A DNA stretch of 34,422 nt, taken from Candidatus Zhuqueibacterota bacterium. GTDB lineage: Bacteria > Zhuqueibacterota > Zhuqueibacteria > Oceanimicrobiales > Oceanimicrobiaceae. The notes below the pieces were generated by a model. It made no database searches and was not told the DNA's origin. It worked only from the letters and a program-made list of their open reading frames with translations. Every line of letters begins with the position of its first letter. The stretch's first letter is position 1. The stretch is taken from the NCBI GenBank assembly GCA_029262035.1, contig JAJDAE010000206.1, forward strand, positions 1-34,422. Reading direction: 5' to 3'. This document shows, in pieces, positions 8,997 to 17,305 of this stretch. The position numbers and the translations under genes were made by a program.

Positions 8997-9867
8997 AAGT
9001 TAAGCTTTCTCCAGTATACAATAAAGAATCCAAAACAGACGAATCAAGAAGCTGAAAGTTGGTCTGAATATTGACCTTACTTTTCATTTGCAATAAGAAT
9101 CTCTGGTATCTGTCTTCTTTTTTCTTGGTTAACAATTTATGTTTAATCTCATCTTTTACGATTTCAAACTTTTTTATTTCCCCACTTTTTTGTTTATCCA
9201 CAACCCTTACAACATGGTAACCAAAATCGGACTTAATGGGGAACGGAACTGTGTTCACAGCTACTTTAAAAACGACCTTAGCTATTTCCGAGATAACTTC
9301 TTGTTTGGTGAAATACCCCAAATCATAACTTTGGGCACTCAAAGAGCCCCGACTGAACTCGCGTGCGATTTCTTCAAATGGCTCGTTGGACCGCAAACGC
9401 TTTCTGACGTTTCTTGCCTGATTATTGGTCTCTACTAAAATATGGTACGCCTTTACAATATCCTCGGAAAGAACAAACGCTTCCTTATTTGCAGAGTAAA
9501 AAGCCTGTATTTCATCATCCGTAACAGTTAGCGGTGACGAAAGCATATTTTCCACGAGCTTGTTTATTAACAGGTCCCGCTTGAGCATTTCAAATTCTCT
9601 TTGGATTCGTGGGTTGTCATCCAGCTTTTTTATCAAGGCTTCGCGGAATAAAACTTGATCATTTATCCAGCGCAGCACGATTTCGCGAATTACAACCGGA
9701 GATACATCTACTCGGATGTGCTCCGGAATTTGGTCAATCAGTTCTTCCAAAGTCAGAGTTTCTTCGCCAACAGAGGCTACAACCCGCCCTTGCTTTTCTT
9801 TCTTGCAACCAATCGAGATTAACAGGCAGATGCCAAGTATTGTAAAAACAAACTTCGTCAGTTTCAA
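8989..9867 (-). CDS. Parvulin-type peptidyl-prolyl isomerase lipoprotein
   Basis: I place the start at TTG 9867, not at the longer TTG at 9888, because an AAGGAG ribosome binding site lies six bases before the former. This start yields 292 residues opening MKLTKFVFTILGICLLISIGC, cut here to show a lipobox with Cys near residue 21, so the mature protein should be lipid-anchored. A SurA_N-like helical region follows, with VVASVGEETLTLEELIDQIP. One PpiC domain comes next (about 135-235; AYHILVETNN to SDFGYHVVRV). The protein ends with a helical tail. It resembles PrsA/PpiD-like foldases and sits just before the SurA-like gene, overlapping it. The two probably cooperate in folding exported proteins. 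Confidence 0.86.
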   Translation of the reverse strand: MKLTKFVFTILGICLLISIGCKKEKQGRVVASVGEETLTLEELIDQIPEHIRVDVSPVVIREIVLRWINDQVLFREALIKKLDDNPRIQREFEMLKRDLLINKLVENMLSSPLTVTDDEIQAFYSANKEAFVLSEDIVKAYHILVETNNQARNVRKRLRSNEPFEEIAREFSRGSLSAQSYDLGYFTKQEVISEIAKVVFKVAVNTVPFPIKSDFGYHVVRVVDKQKSGEIKKFEIVKDEIKHKLLTKKKEDRYQRFLLQMKSKVNIQTNFQLLDSSVLDSLLYTGESLTYE

Positions 9868-9894
9868 ATTTATCTCCTTTTGCAGCAATTCTTT

Positions 9895-12800
9895 CTAAGC
9901 CAAAATTTCGTCGCTGGGTTCCCTGGTATTGCTAATACTTTTCAAAAAGTCCGAAACAACAGAGAGTTTATCTTTTTCGTTTTTTGGAATTAAAACTCTG
10001 ATACCCAAAGTGTTGTTCTGCAAAAATTCGAACGGCTGCGATGCGACAGTCACAATTGAACCCAACCAGTTTTTGAATTGTTCCCCTTTTAAATTTATGA
10101 ATTCAGGGTCGTATTGAGCAAGCATTATATTCTGAGAAATGTTAATTGATCTTAATCCCAGCTTCTTACCCAAACAACGAATCGCAATAAAGTTTAATAG
10201 GTTTTTTACTTCAATGGGGAGTTTACCAAAACGATCTTGCAATTCAAAGAAAATTTCATCGACATCTTCATAATTTACCGCAGCGGTTAAGCGGCGGTAA
10301 ATATCAACCCGTTCTGAGCCCGATGATACGTAAGTCTCCGGTAAAAAGGCATCAAAGTCAATATCCACCTGCGTGTCAATTTTAAGCTGCTTCTTCTCCG
10401 GCGGCAGCTCTTCTTCCTTTAGCTCCACGACGGCTTCATCCAAAATCTTATTATACAAATCAAATCCAAGCGTATCAATAAACCCTGTTTGCTCAGCTCC
10501 CAACATATTTCCCGCTCCACGTATCTCAAGATCACGCATGGCCAGGTGGCTTCCTGCCCCAATTTCAGAAAACTCCTCAATAGCACGAAGGCGCTTTAAG
10601 GCATCCAGGCTCAGTGTTTCAATCGGGGGAATAATAAGATAGGCGTAAGCCCGTTGGTGCGAGCGACCGATTCTACCGCGCAATTGGTGAAGCTGAGCCA
10701 ACCCTAGTTTATCGGCGCGATTTATTATAATTGTATTTACATTCGGCATATCCAACCCGGATTCAATAATCATGGTCGAAACCAGAATCTGGTATTTATG
10801 ATCCATGAATTCAACCATAACTTTTTCAAGTTCCTTTTCGTTCATTTGGCCATGTGCAACTGCAACGGTTGCTTCCGGGATTAACTCGCTAACCATTTGA
10901 GCCACTCGATCTATAGACCGTACTCTGTTGTGAACAAAAAATATCTGCCCATCGCGCTCCAACTCCCGCAATATAACTTCGCGAATATAATCCGGTTTAA
11001 ACGGTAGAATCTCGGTAATAATCGGCAATCTGTTTCTTGGCGGCGTCATAATCATTGTCATGTCCCGTGCGCCCATTAAGGAAAATTGCAATGTTCGTGG
11101 AATTGGAGTTGCCGTCAAAGTTAAAACGTCGATCGATGTGCGCATCTTTTTCAATTTCTCTTTGTGAGATACGCCGAACCGGTGTTCTTCATCAATAATC
11201 AAAAGCCCCAGTTCCTTAAATTCTATGTCTTTGGAAAAAAGTCGATGCGTCCCAATAACAATGTCCACATCGCCCGCCTTCAAACCCGCAATGATCACTT
11301 TTTGTTCAGCTCGTGTTCTGAAGCGGGAAAGCATTTCAACTTTCATCGGAAACTTTTCCAACCGCTCTTCAAAGGTATGGTAGTGCTGATACGCCAAAAT
11401 TGTTGTCGGTACAAGTATCGCAACCTGTTTACCGGAAACCACTGCTTTAAATGCTGCCCTGATCGCTATTTCCGTTTTGCCAAAACCAACATCACCACAA
11501 ATAAGGCGATCCATGGGACGAGCCGTCTGCATGTCCTCTTTTACTTCTTCGGTAGCTTTAACCTGATCAGGTGTGTCCTCGTGTGGGAATGAAGCCTCCA
11601 ATTCCCGCTGCCATAAATTATCCGGGTCGAAGGCGTGTCCCGGCCGAGATTTTCTTTGAACATAAATTCGGATTAATTCTTTGGCAATGTCTTTAATTTT
11701 CTTCTTGGTCCGGCCTTTCAATTTTTGCCATTCCGGACTGCCAAGCTTATTCAACGTTGGAACGCTGGATTCTTTTGATGAATATTTATTCACCCTGTCC
11801 ATTCGTTCAACCCGAACATAAACCATATCTTTGCCCCGGTACTCGATTTGTAAACACTCGCGCTCATGGCCATGAACATCTATTTTCTTTAACCCCCGAA
11901 ATATGCCAACACCAAAATCGACATGTACAATATAGTCGCCGAGATTCAGATGCTTTAGCTGTTTTGGAGTTAGACCTTTAAAGCGTTTTTGGGGAAGGCG
12001 CAGCCGTTTGGAGCGCCCGTAAAATTCATGATCGGTATAAACACAAATATTCTCCTCGTGCATCTCAAAACCGTGATGCAAGGAAAGATTAGTTATTTTA
12101 ACGTTTGCAAAGTTGATGTCTTCTTCTGCAAAAAGCTCTTCCATGCGCTGACTTTGCAATTTGCTGTCGCAGCTGTATAAAACCTGAAGCTCCGGGTTCT
12201 GAGAACTTAAACCGGAAACTCTTTCTTTGAAGGTTTCAAAGCTTCCTTTAAAACTTGGCGTGGACTTGGAATTAAAATCTACGAGCTTGTCATAGTCCTG
12301 ACCGATTGAAACTATTTCAAGGCGCTTAAAGGCTGATAACTCTTTTTCGATTTTTCCCCAGAGATTCTCCTCCGTCAAGTTACCCTCTTTGGTTAAGCCC
12401 TGCTCTGTGTCCAGAATCGCCTTTTTAAGAAGATCCGGCTCTTCTAGTGCGAGAATACAGTTCTCTGGCAAATAGTTCAACAGAGACGACTTTTCTGTTT
12501 CGGCGTCTTCACCATTTCGCTCTATTTCTTGTGGATAAACACTGAACTTTTCGATGGTCTCTAAAGATCGTTGGTTATCGGGATCAAAGGTTCGGATGGA
12601 TTCTATTTCATCATCCCAAAATTCTATGCGGTACGGATTGGTGGCAGAATAAGGATAAACATCTATCAGGCCACCTCGAACACACATTTCTCCAACATGC
12701 TCCACGCGGGACTCTCGGACAAACCCCATTTCGACCAGTTCCATTACGACCAACTCAAAGTCAACCCTATCCCCAACATCCAAAGAAATTTTCTTTTTGG

Positions 12801-13212
12801 AGAAATGACTCTTGGTAGGCAGTTGATGTAAAAAACCTGAAGCATGCGAAACCACAATACCCTTTTTACTCTCGGTAAGTGCCTCTAGTGTTGAAAGCCG
12901 CGATTGGGTTGTCTCGTGATTGTGATGATCGAAACCCGTGCCGAAAAACACTGAGGCGGGAAAATAAGTAACAAACTCAGTCCCAACCAACCGCTCAAGC
13001 TCCTCTTTCAATTCTTCAGCCTCTTCCTGGTTTGAAGAAAAATAGGCAACGGGTGTTTTCATGTCGGAGTAAATCAATGCCAACAATAAAGATTTTGCTG
13101 CTCCGTGCAGACCTTTCACCGAAACTAATTTTTCACCAGACAAAACCGTTTTGGCTTCAAGGTACGGCGAGGTTCCCAAGAATAGGCTTTTAAGACTTTC
13201 TACATCTACCAT
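9895..13212 (-). CDS. mfd: Transcription-repair coupling factor Mfd
   Basis: The length of 1105 residues is normal for Mfd. The protein recognises RNA polymerase stalled at DNA lesions, pushes it off, and recruits UvrA. Domains in order are a UvrB-like N-terminal part (to about 350), the RNA polymerase-interacting CarD/TRCF domain (about 415-500, [20 protein letters not shown]), the DEAD helicase half with Walker [10 protein letters not shown] near 570 and DEEH near 672, and the second helicase half with QLRGRIGRS. The C-terminal TRCF domain is near 945-1060. All main motifs are intact. The gene begins four bases after rsmG and is followed by envelope genes. In many bacteria parA-parB occupy this position after rsmG. 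Confidence 0.97.
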   Translation of the reverse strand: MVDVESLKSLFLGTSPYLEAKTVLSGEKLVSVKGLHGAAKSLLLALIYSDMKTPVAYFSSNQEEAEELKEELERLVGTEFVTYFPASVFFGTGFDHHNHETTQSRLSTLEALTESKKGIVVSHASGFLHQLPTKSHFSKKKISLDVGDRVDFELVVMELVEMGFVRESRVEHVGEMCVRGGLIDVYPYSATNPYRIEFWDDEIESIRTFDPDNQRSLETIEKFSVYPQEIERNGEDAETEKSSLLNYLPENCILALEEPDLLKKAILDTEQGLTKEGNLTEENLWGKIEKELSAFKRLEIVSIGQDYDKLVDFNSKSTPSFKGSFETFKERVSGLSSQNPELQVLYSCDSKLQSQRMEELFAEEDINFANVKITNLSLHHGFEMHEENICVYTDHEFYGRSKRLRLPQKRFKGLTPKQLKHLNLGDYIVHVDFGVGIFRGLKKIDVHGHERECLQIEYRGKDMVYVRVERMDRVNKYSSKESSVPTLNKLGSPEWQKLKGRTKKKIKDIAKELIRIYVQRKSRPGHAFDPDNLWQRELEASFPHEDTPDQVKATEEVKEDMQTARPMDRLICGDVGFGKTEIAIRAAFKAVVSGKQVAILVPTTILAYQHYHTFEERLEKFPMKVEMLSRFRTRAEQKVIIAGLKAGDVDIVIGTHRLFSKDIEFKELGLLIIDEEHRFGVSHKEKLKKMRTSIDVLTLTATPIPRTLQFSLMGARDMTMIMTPPRNRLPIITEILPFKPDYIREVILRELERDGQIFFVHNRVRSIDRVAQMVSELIPEATVAVAHGQMNEKELEKVMVEFMDHKYQILVSTMIIESGLDMPNVNTIIINRADKLGLAQLHQLRGRIGRSHQRAYAYLIIPPIETLSLDALKRLRAIEEFSEIGAGSHLAMRDLEIRGAGNMLGAEQTGFIDTLGFDLYNKILDEAVVELKEEELPPEKKQLKIDTQVDIDFDAFLPETYVSSGSERVDIYRRLTAAVNYEDVDEIFFELQDRFGKLPIEVKNLLNFIAIRCLGKKLGLRSINISQNIMLAQYDPEFINLKGEQFKNWLGSIVTVASQPFEFLQNNTLGIRVLIPKNEKDKLSVVSDFLKSISNTREPSDEILA

Positions 13213-13216
13213 GAAC

Positions 13217-13861
13217 TTAACTTTTTATAAAAACAATTTTTAAATTCTGAGACATTTCCAGCATAACAGGAAAGTCCCGAAGCTCAATAGAGAGCGATTT
13301 CTGTTTGGTTTTCAACTCCGTAATTTCATCGCTAACCCTGGAGCCTTTTACAGCAACAAGTTGCCCGGTCGGTTTTAAATACGGTTTTGCCCAATTGTAC
13401 AACTGCGGCAACCGGGCCACCGCCCGACTTACTACGATGTCATATTTATGACCTAGCTTTTGTTGTAAGCTTAACTCCTCTGCCCTGCCCCAGAAAACAT
13501 TCACCGAGAGATTCAATTTTTGAGCAACCTCTTTCAAAAAGACACTCTTTTTTTGCTTTGCATCCAACAAGTCCATATTTATTTGGGGGCAAACTATTTT
13601 CAATGGGATACCCGGAAAGCCACCACCTGTTCCCAAATCCAAAACATCTTGAGCCTCCCGAAACTCATTGAGAAAACTTAGCGCTGCGCTCTCTATAAAG
13701 TGCCTTTCTAATATCCGGCCTTCATCTTTTTTTGAGATCAAGTTTGCCTTTATGTTTCCGGAAACAACAGATTCAGCATACAGAAAAAACTGATCGGTCT
13801 GTTTCTTTGAAAGCACGATCCCTAACTTTTTAAAGGCGGCACTTATTTCCCTTTTAGTCAT
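13217..13861 (-). CDS. rsmG: 16S rRNA (guanine527-N7)-methyltransferase RsmG
   Basis: The 214-residue protein has the usual size. The S-adenosylmethionine-binding motif is VLDLGTGGGFPGIPLKI at 73-89. Later, VVSRAVARLPQLYNW and VAVKGSR match conserved blocks of the GidB family. It methylates N7 of G527 in 16S rRNA of the 30S subunit. Loss of this modification is known to give low-level streptomycin resistance. It follows mnmG, from which it is separated by a perfect parS site, and precedes mfd by four bases. No strong ribosome binding site is visible before the ATG. The parS palindrome ends 14 bases upstream of the start codon. Confidence 0.95.
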   Translation of the reverse strand: MTKREISAAFKKLGIVLSKKQTDQFFLYAESVVSGNIKANLISKKDEGRILERHFIESAALSFLNEFREAQDVLDLGTGGGFPGIPLKIVCPQINMDLLDAKQKKSVFLKEVAQKLNLSVNVFWGRAEELSLQQKLGHKYDIVVSRAVARLPQLYNWAKPYLKPTGQLVAVKGSRVSDEITELKTKQKSLSIELRDFPVMLEMSQNLKIVFIKS

Positions 13862-13875
13862 CTGATGCCAAAAAC

Positions 13876-13891
13876 TGTTTCACGTGAAACA
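13876..13891. other. parS: parS site 1 (perfect consensus)
   Basis: The 16-base palindrome TGTTTCACGTGAAACA is identical to the consensus parS recognised by chromosomal ParB proteins. It fills the gap between mnmG and rsmG and directly abuts the mnmG stop codon. ParB loads here, spreads, and recruits SMC and ParA for origin segregation. The site lies about 6.2 kb from the dnaA-side origin boxes, as expected for an origin-proximal parS. Confidence 0.95.
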
Positions 13892-15766
13892 TTAGACTCT
13901 TCGCAGATGAATTAGTAGCACAGAAACATCTGCAGGAGAAACCCCTGAAATCCTTGATGCCTGCCCGATGGTTTCCGGATTGATTTTTATAAATTTTTCT
14001 ATTGCCTCCGCAGACAAGGCTGATATTTTAGAGAAATCAAATCCGCGTGGGATAGATTTTGAATCGAGCCTCTTAATCTTTTCGGCATTTTCCTTTTGAC
14101 GTTTAATGAAGCCTTCATATTTAATTTCCAGATCGACTTGATAGCGAACCTCGTCCCATTCACGATCATTCCATTTCTCTAATATGGAAAGACTTTTTAT
14201 TCCCTTAAAAAATTCAATTTTTAACTCCGGACGTTTCAACAATTTATATATCGGTTCTTTCTCTGAAATTGGCGAGCTTTTGGCTTTCACCAACACATCG
14301 TTTATTTCTTGTGGTAAAACTTTTTCCTGCTTCAAGGCCTCTATTGATTCATCTATGCGGCGTTGTTTTTCCTGCAGAACTCTATAGTCTTCTTCCGAAA
14401 TTAACCCAAGACCGTGGCCATATTTCATCAGGCGTAAGTCGGCATTGTCCTGGCGAAGAATCAACCTGTGTTCCGCCCGTGAAGTAAACATTCTGTATGG
14501 CTCTATTGTACCCTTGGAAACCAAGTCATCGATGAGTACGCCAATATAAGCTTCTGAGCGCTCCAGAACAAATGGCGCCTCCCCGCGTAATTTGAGTACG
14601 GCATTAATGCCGGCCATAAAACCCTGGCTTGCTGCTTCCTCGTATCCGGTTGTGCCGTTTATCTGTCCGGCAAAAAACAGGTTCTCAATATACTTTGTTT
14701 CAAGATTCGTATAAAGTTGGGTGGGCGAAAAGTAATCGTATTCAACCGCATAACCAAACCTGATGACATTTACCCCCTCTAGCCCGGAAACAGAACGAAT
14801 TGCCTCGAGCTGAACTTCCTCAGGTAAGCTTGTAGAAAAACCATTCACATAATATTCTGTGGTGTTATAACCCTCGGGTTCCAAAAATATCTGATGTCTT
14901 TCCCTGTCTGCAAAGCGACTAATTTTATCCTCTATTGAGGGGCAATAACGCGGACCAACGCCCTTGATGCGATCTGTATACATCGGGCTGCGCTCAAACC
15001 CCTTTTCCAAAAGCTTATGCGTTTTTTTATTCGTGTACGTTATATAACAGGCTAATTGTTTTGTTTGCAGCTCTTTCGTTTTATAAGAAAACGGGGCAGG
15101 CGGTTCATCCCCTGGTTGGATTTCGGTTTTTGAAAAATCAATTGTATTACCATCGACCCTGGGTGGCGTGCCGGTTTTCAGGCGCCCGGATTCAAAACCA
15201 ACTTCGGTAAGGCATTCAGTCATACCTTTGGCTGAAAACTCCCCTGCCCGCCCGGCAGGATATTGCACCTCTCCAACATGAATGATACCATTTAGAAAAG
15301 TCCCGGCGGTTAGAATTACTGTGCGAGCCTCAATCAAACGGCCACTCTCAGTGCGTACACCCGCAACCTTCATGTCCTTGAAGTCTAAACTAACTCCCGT
15401 CCCCTGACGGATATCCAGGTTATCCTGACGCTCACAGCTTTGACGAACAGCCTGTGCGTAAAGTGCACGATCGCATTGGGCTCGTGGCGACCAAACAGCA
15501 GGACCCTTGGAGCGGTTCAGCATCCGAAACTGTAGTCCGGCTGCATCGGTGACGACCCCCATTTCTCCGCCCATTGCATCAATTTCTTTCACGAGCTGAC
15601 CCTTGGCCAACCCCCCTATCGCCGGGTTGCAGGACATCTGTCCGATGGTGAAAATATTCATGGAGAGTAAGAGTGTTTTAGCTCCCATTCGCGCCGATGC
15701 CAGGGCGGCTTCTGTGCCGGCATGACCACCCCCAACAACTATGACATCATATATATCTATTTTCAT
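13892..15766 (-). CDS. mnmG: tRNA uridine-5-carboxymethylaminomethyl modification enzyme MnmG (GidA)
   Basis: This 624-residue protein has the standard length. The FAD-binding motif VGGGHAGTEAA lies at 11-21. Other conserved family blocks are MSCNPAIGGLAKGQ, RMLNRSKGPAV, LKTGTPPR and the C-terminal helical domain near 560-624 that contacts tRNA and MnmE. With MnmE it installs the cmnm5 group on U34 of several tRNAs. A ribosome binding site AGAAG lies five bases before the ATG. The gene is flanked on both sides by parS sites. The partner mnmE lies immediately upstream in the same direction. Confidence 0.97.
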   Translation of the reverse strand: MKIDIYDVIVVGGGHAGTEAALASARMGAKTLLLSMNIFTIGQMSCNPAIGGLAKGQLVKEIDAMGGEMGVVTDAAGLQFRMLNRSKGPAVWSPRAQCDRALYAQAVRQSCERQDNLDIRQGTGVSLDFKDMKVAGVRTESGRLIEARTVILTAGTFLNGIIHVGEVQYPAGRAGEFSAKGMTECLTEVGFESGRLKTGTPPRVDGNTIDFSKTEIQPGDEPPAPFSYKTKELQTKQLACYITYTNKKTHKLLEKGFERSPMYTDRIKGVGPRYCPSIEDKISRFADRERHQIFLEPEGYNTTEYYVNGFSTSLPEEVQLEAIRSVSGLEGVNVIRFGYAVEYDYFSPTQLYTNLETKYIENLFFAGQINGTTGYEEAASQGFMAGINAVLKLRGEAPFVLERSEAYIGVLIDDLVSKGTIEPYRMFTSRAEHRLILRQDNADLRLMKYGHGLGLISEEDYRVLQEKQRRIDESIEALKQEKVLPQEINDVLVKAKSSPISEKEPIYKLLKRPELKIEFFKGIKSLSILEKWNDREWDEVRYQVDLEIKYEGFIKRQKENAEKIKRLDSKSIPRGFDFSKISALSAEAIEKFIKINPETIGQASRISGVSPADVSVLLIHLRRV

Positions 15767-15779
15767 TTCAGCTTCTCAG

Positions 15780-15795
15780 AGTTTCACGTGAAACA
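15780..15795. other. parS: parS site 2 (15 of 16 bases)
   Basis: AGTTTCACGTGAAACA differs from the parS consensus only at its first base. It lies in the 35-base gap between the mnmE stop and the mnmG start, 1.9 kb from the perfect site. The core GTTTCACGTGAAAC is intact, so ParB binding is likely. The site overlaps the mRNA leader of mnmG and ends 13 bases before its start codon. Confidence 0.9.
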
Positions 15796-15801
15796 TTGTT
15801 T

Positions 15802-17229
15802 CTATTTTCCAATACAAAATTGAGAAAAAATATTATCGAGAATATCTTCGCTTGTCACTTCACCAATAATTTCTCCCAGATGGTTCATTGCTTCCCGCAT
15901 ATCAAGAACGATAAACTCACCGGATAGTTTTTGTTTTGTTGACACAAGCGCTTTTTTCAAACATTCCAAAGCCATTTCCAGTGCATTTTTTTGTCTAATA
16001 TTTGAAATGAATCCACCACTCTCATTTGGACCTTTTTGGTCAAACGCCTCTTTCAATAGTACTTTCTCGAAATACTCAAAGCCACTCTGCTCTTTGGCCG
16101 ACAGTTCAACAATATTTATTTTTCCAAGTTTTTTTCGTATCTTTTTTATATCTATCTTTCTGTTTAGATCACTTTTATTGATCACCGCAACAACCTTGCA
16201 TCCTTGGTTTTTTTCCAGAACAGGCAAAACCAAGTCCATTAGGGTTTCATCTTTTTTGTGAAACTCCTCCGAGCCATCAAAAACGAACAAAGCAATTTGC
16301 GCCTCTTTAATTTCATCATACGTTTTTTCAACGCCTATTTTTTCTATTTTGTCTGATGTTTCATGAACGCCGGCTGTATCGACCAGCCTGAAAAAGACAC
16401 CCTTTATGTCTATCTGTTCTTCCAGGGTATCACGAGTCGTACCCGCAATCTCCGTAACAATCGCTCGCTCCTTTTTTAGGAGCGCATTAAGCAAGCTGGA
16501 CTTGCCTACATTTGGCCGACCAATAATGACGACCTTAACACCCTCTCTTAGAATTCTTCCCCGATTGTAGGTGGTTAAAAATTCTTCTACTTCACGAATG
16601 GTTTTTGAAAGTTGTTTCCTCAACTGACCCCGTTCGGCAAACTCAACATCCTCTTCGGCAAAATCTAACTCAAGCTCAATGAGTGAACAAATAGCTACCA
16701 ACTCTTTGCGTATCTGTTTTACGCGGTTTGATAGTGCACCTTCAAGTTGCAGGGTGGCAGAGCTTAAACTGGCCTCCGTTTTTGCATTGATTATATCTGC
16801 AACTGCCTCGGCCTGGGATAAATCCAAACGCCCATTTAAAAAAGCCCTCTCGGTAAACTCTCCCTTCCTTGCCAATCGAGCCCCATTCTTCAGCACAAGC
16901 TCTAATAGACGGTGCGTTAGAAAGTTGCCGCCATGACAGTTAATTTCAACAACATCTTCTTTGGTATAAGAGTTTGGCGCTTTATAAACAGCCACCAAAA
17001 CCTCATCAAGGAAGGCTGGCGCAGCCCGTTCTGTACTTTTGTCCTTTTGGTTCGGATCAATAATTTTGCCACAATAAATTTTATGGGATTCTACCTCTGA
17101 CAAAGGTCTGCGGCCCTTAAAAATTGATTCAACAATTCTAATTGCAACCGAACCACTCAGGCGGATGATCGCCACGCCTCCCGACCCAGGCGCAGTGGAA
17201 ATAGCCGCGATTGTTTCAATATCTGCCAT
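15802..17229 (-). CDS. mnmE: tRNA modification GTPase MnmE (TrmE)
   Basis: The 475-residue protein has the three expected parts. These are an N-terminal tetrahydrofolate-binding domain (1-120), a helical domain, and an inserted G domain. The P-loop is GRPNVGKSS at 237-245, G2 is TTRDT at 264-268, G3 is DTAG at 284-287, and G4 is NKSD further on. The last four residues, CIGK, supply the conserved Cys. With MnmG it modifies U34 of tRNAs. The start is ATG with an AGAG ribosome binding site six bases away. A strong terminator for yidC ends only 14 bases upstream, leaving almost no room for a separate promoter. Confidence 0.97.
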   Translation of the reverse strand: MADIETIAAISTAPGSGGVAIIRLSGSVAIRIVESIFKGRRPLSEVESHKIYCGKIIDPNQKDKSTERAAPAFLDEVLVAVYKAPNSYTKEDVVEINCHGGNFLTHRLLELVLKNGARLARKGEFTERAFLNGRLDLSQAEAVADIINAKTEASLSSATLQLEGALSNRVKQIRKELVAICSLIELELDFAEEDVEFAERGQLRKQLSKTIREVEEFLTTYNRGRILREGVKVVIIGRPNVGKSSLLNALLKKERAIVTEIAGTTRDTLEEQIDIKGVFFRLVDTAGVHETSDKIEKIGVEKTYDEIKEAQIALFVFDGSEEFHKKDETLMDLVLPVLEKNQGCKVVAVINKSDLNRKIDIKKIRKKLGKINIVELSAKEQSGFEYFEKVLLKEAFDQKGPNESGGFISNIRQKNALEMALECLKKALVSTKQKLSGEFIVLDMREAMNHLGEIIGEVTSEDILDNIFSQFCIGK

Positions 17230-17243
17230 TTAAATCTCTATTC

Positions 17244-17283
17244 AAAAAAACAAGCCCTGCATGTCTAAAACGTGCAGGGCTTT
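17244..17283 (-). terminator. Intrinsic terminator between yidC and mnmE
   Basis: On the minus strand a 10-base-pair stem (AAGCCCTGCA with TGCAGGGCTT; arms 17273-17282 and 17252-17261) closes an 11-base loop. It is followed by G and seven T residues (17250-17244). This is a textbook Rho-independent terminator ending the rpmH-yidC unit. Its T-tract lies almost next to the mnmE ribosome binding site, so it may also act as an attenuator. Confidence 0.9.
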
Positions 17284-17305
17284 AATTTGGCTTCGCAAAC
17301 TGTTT

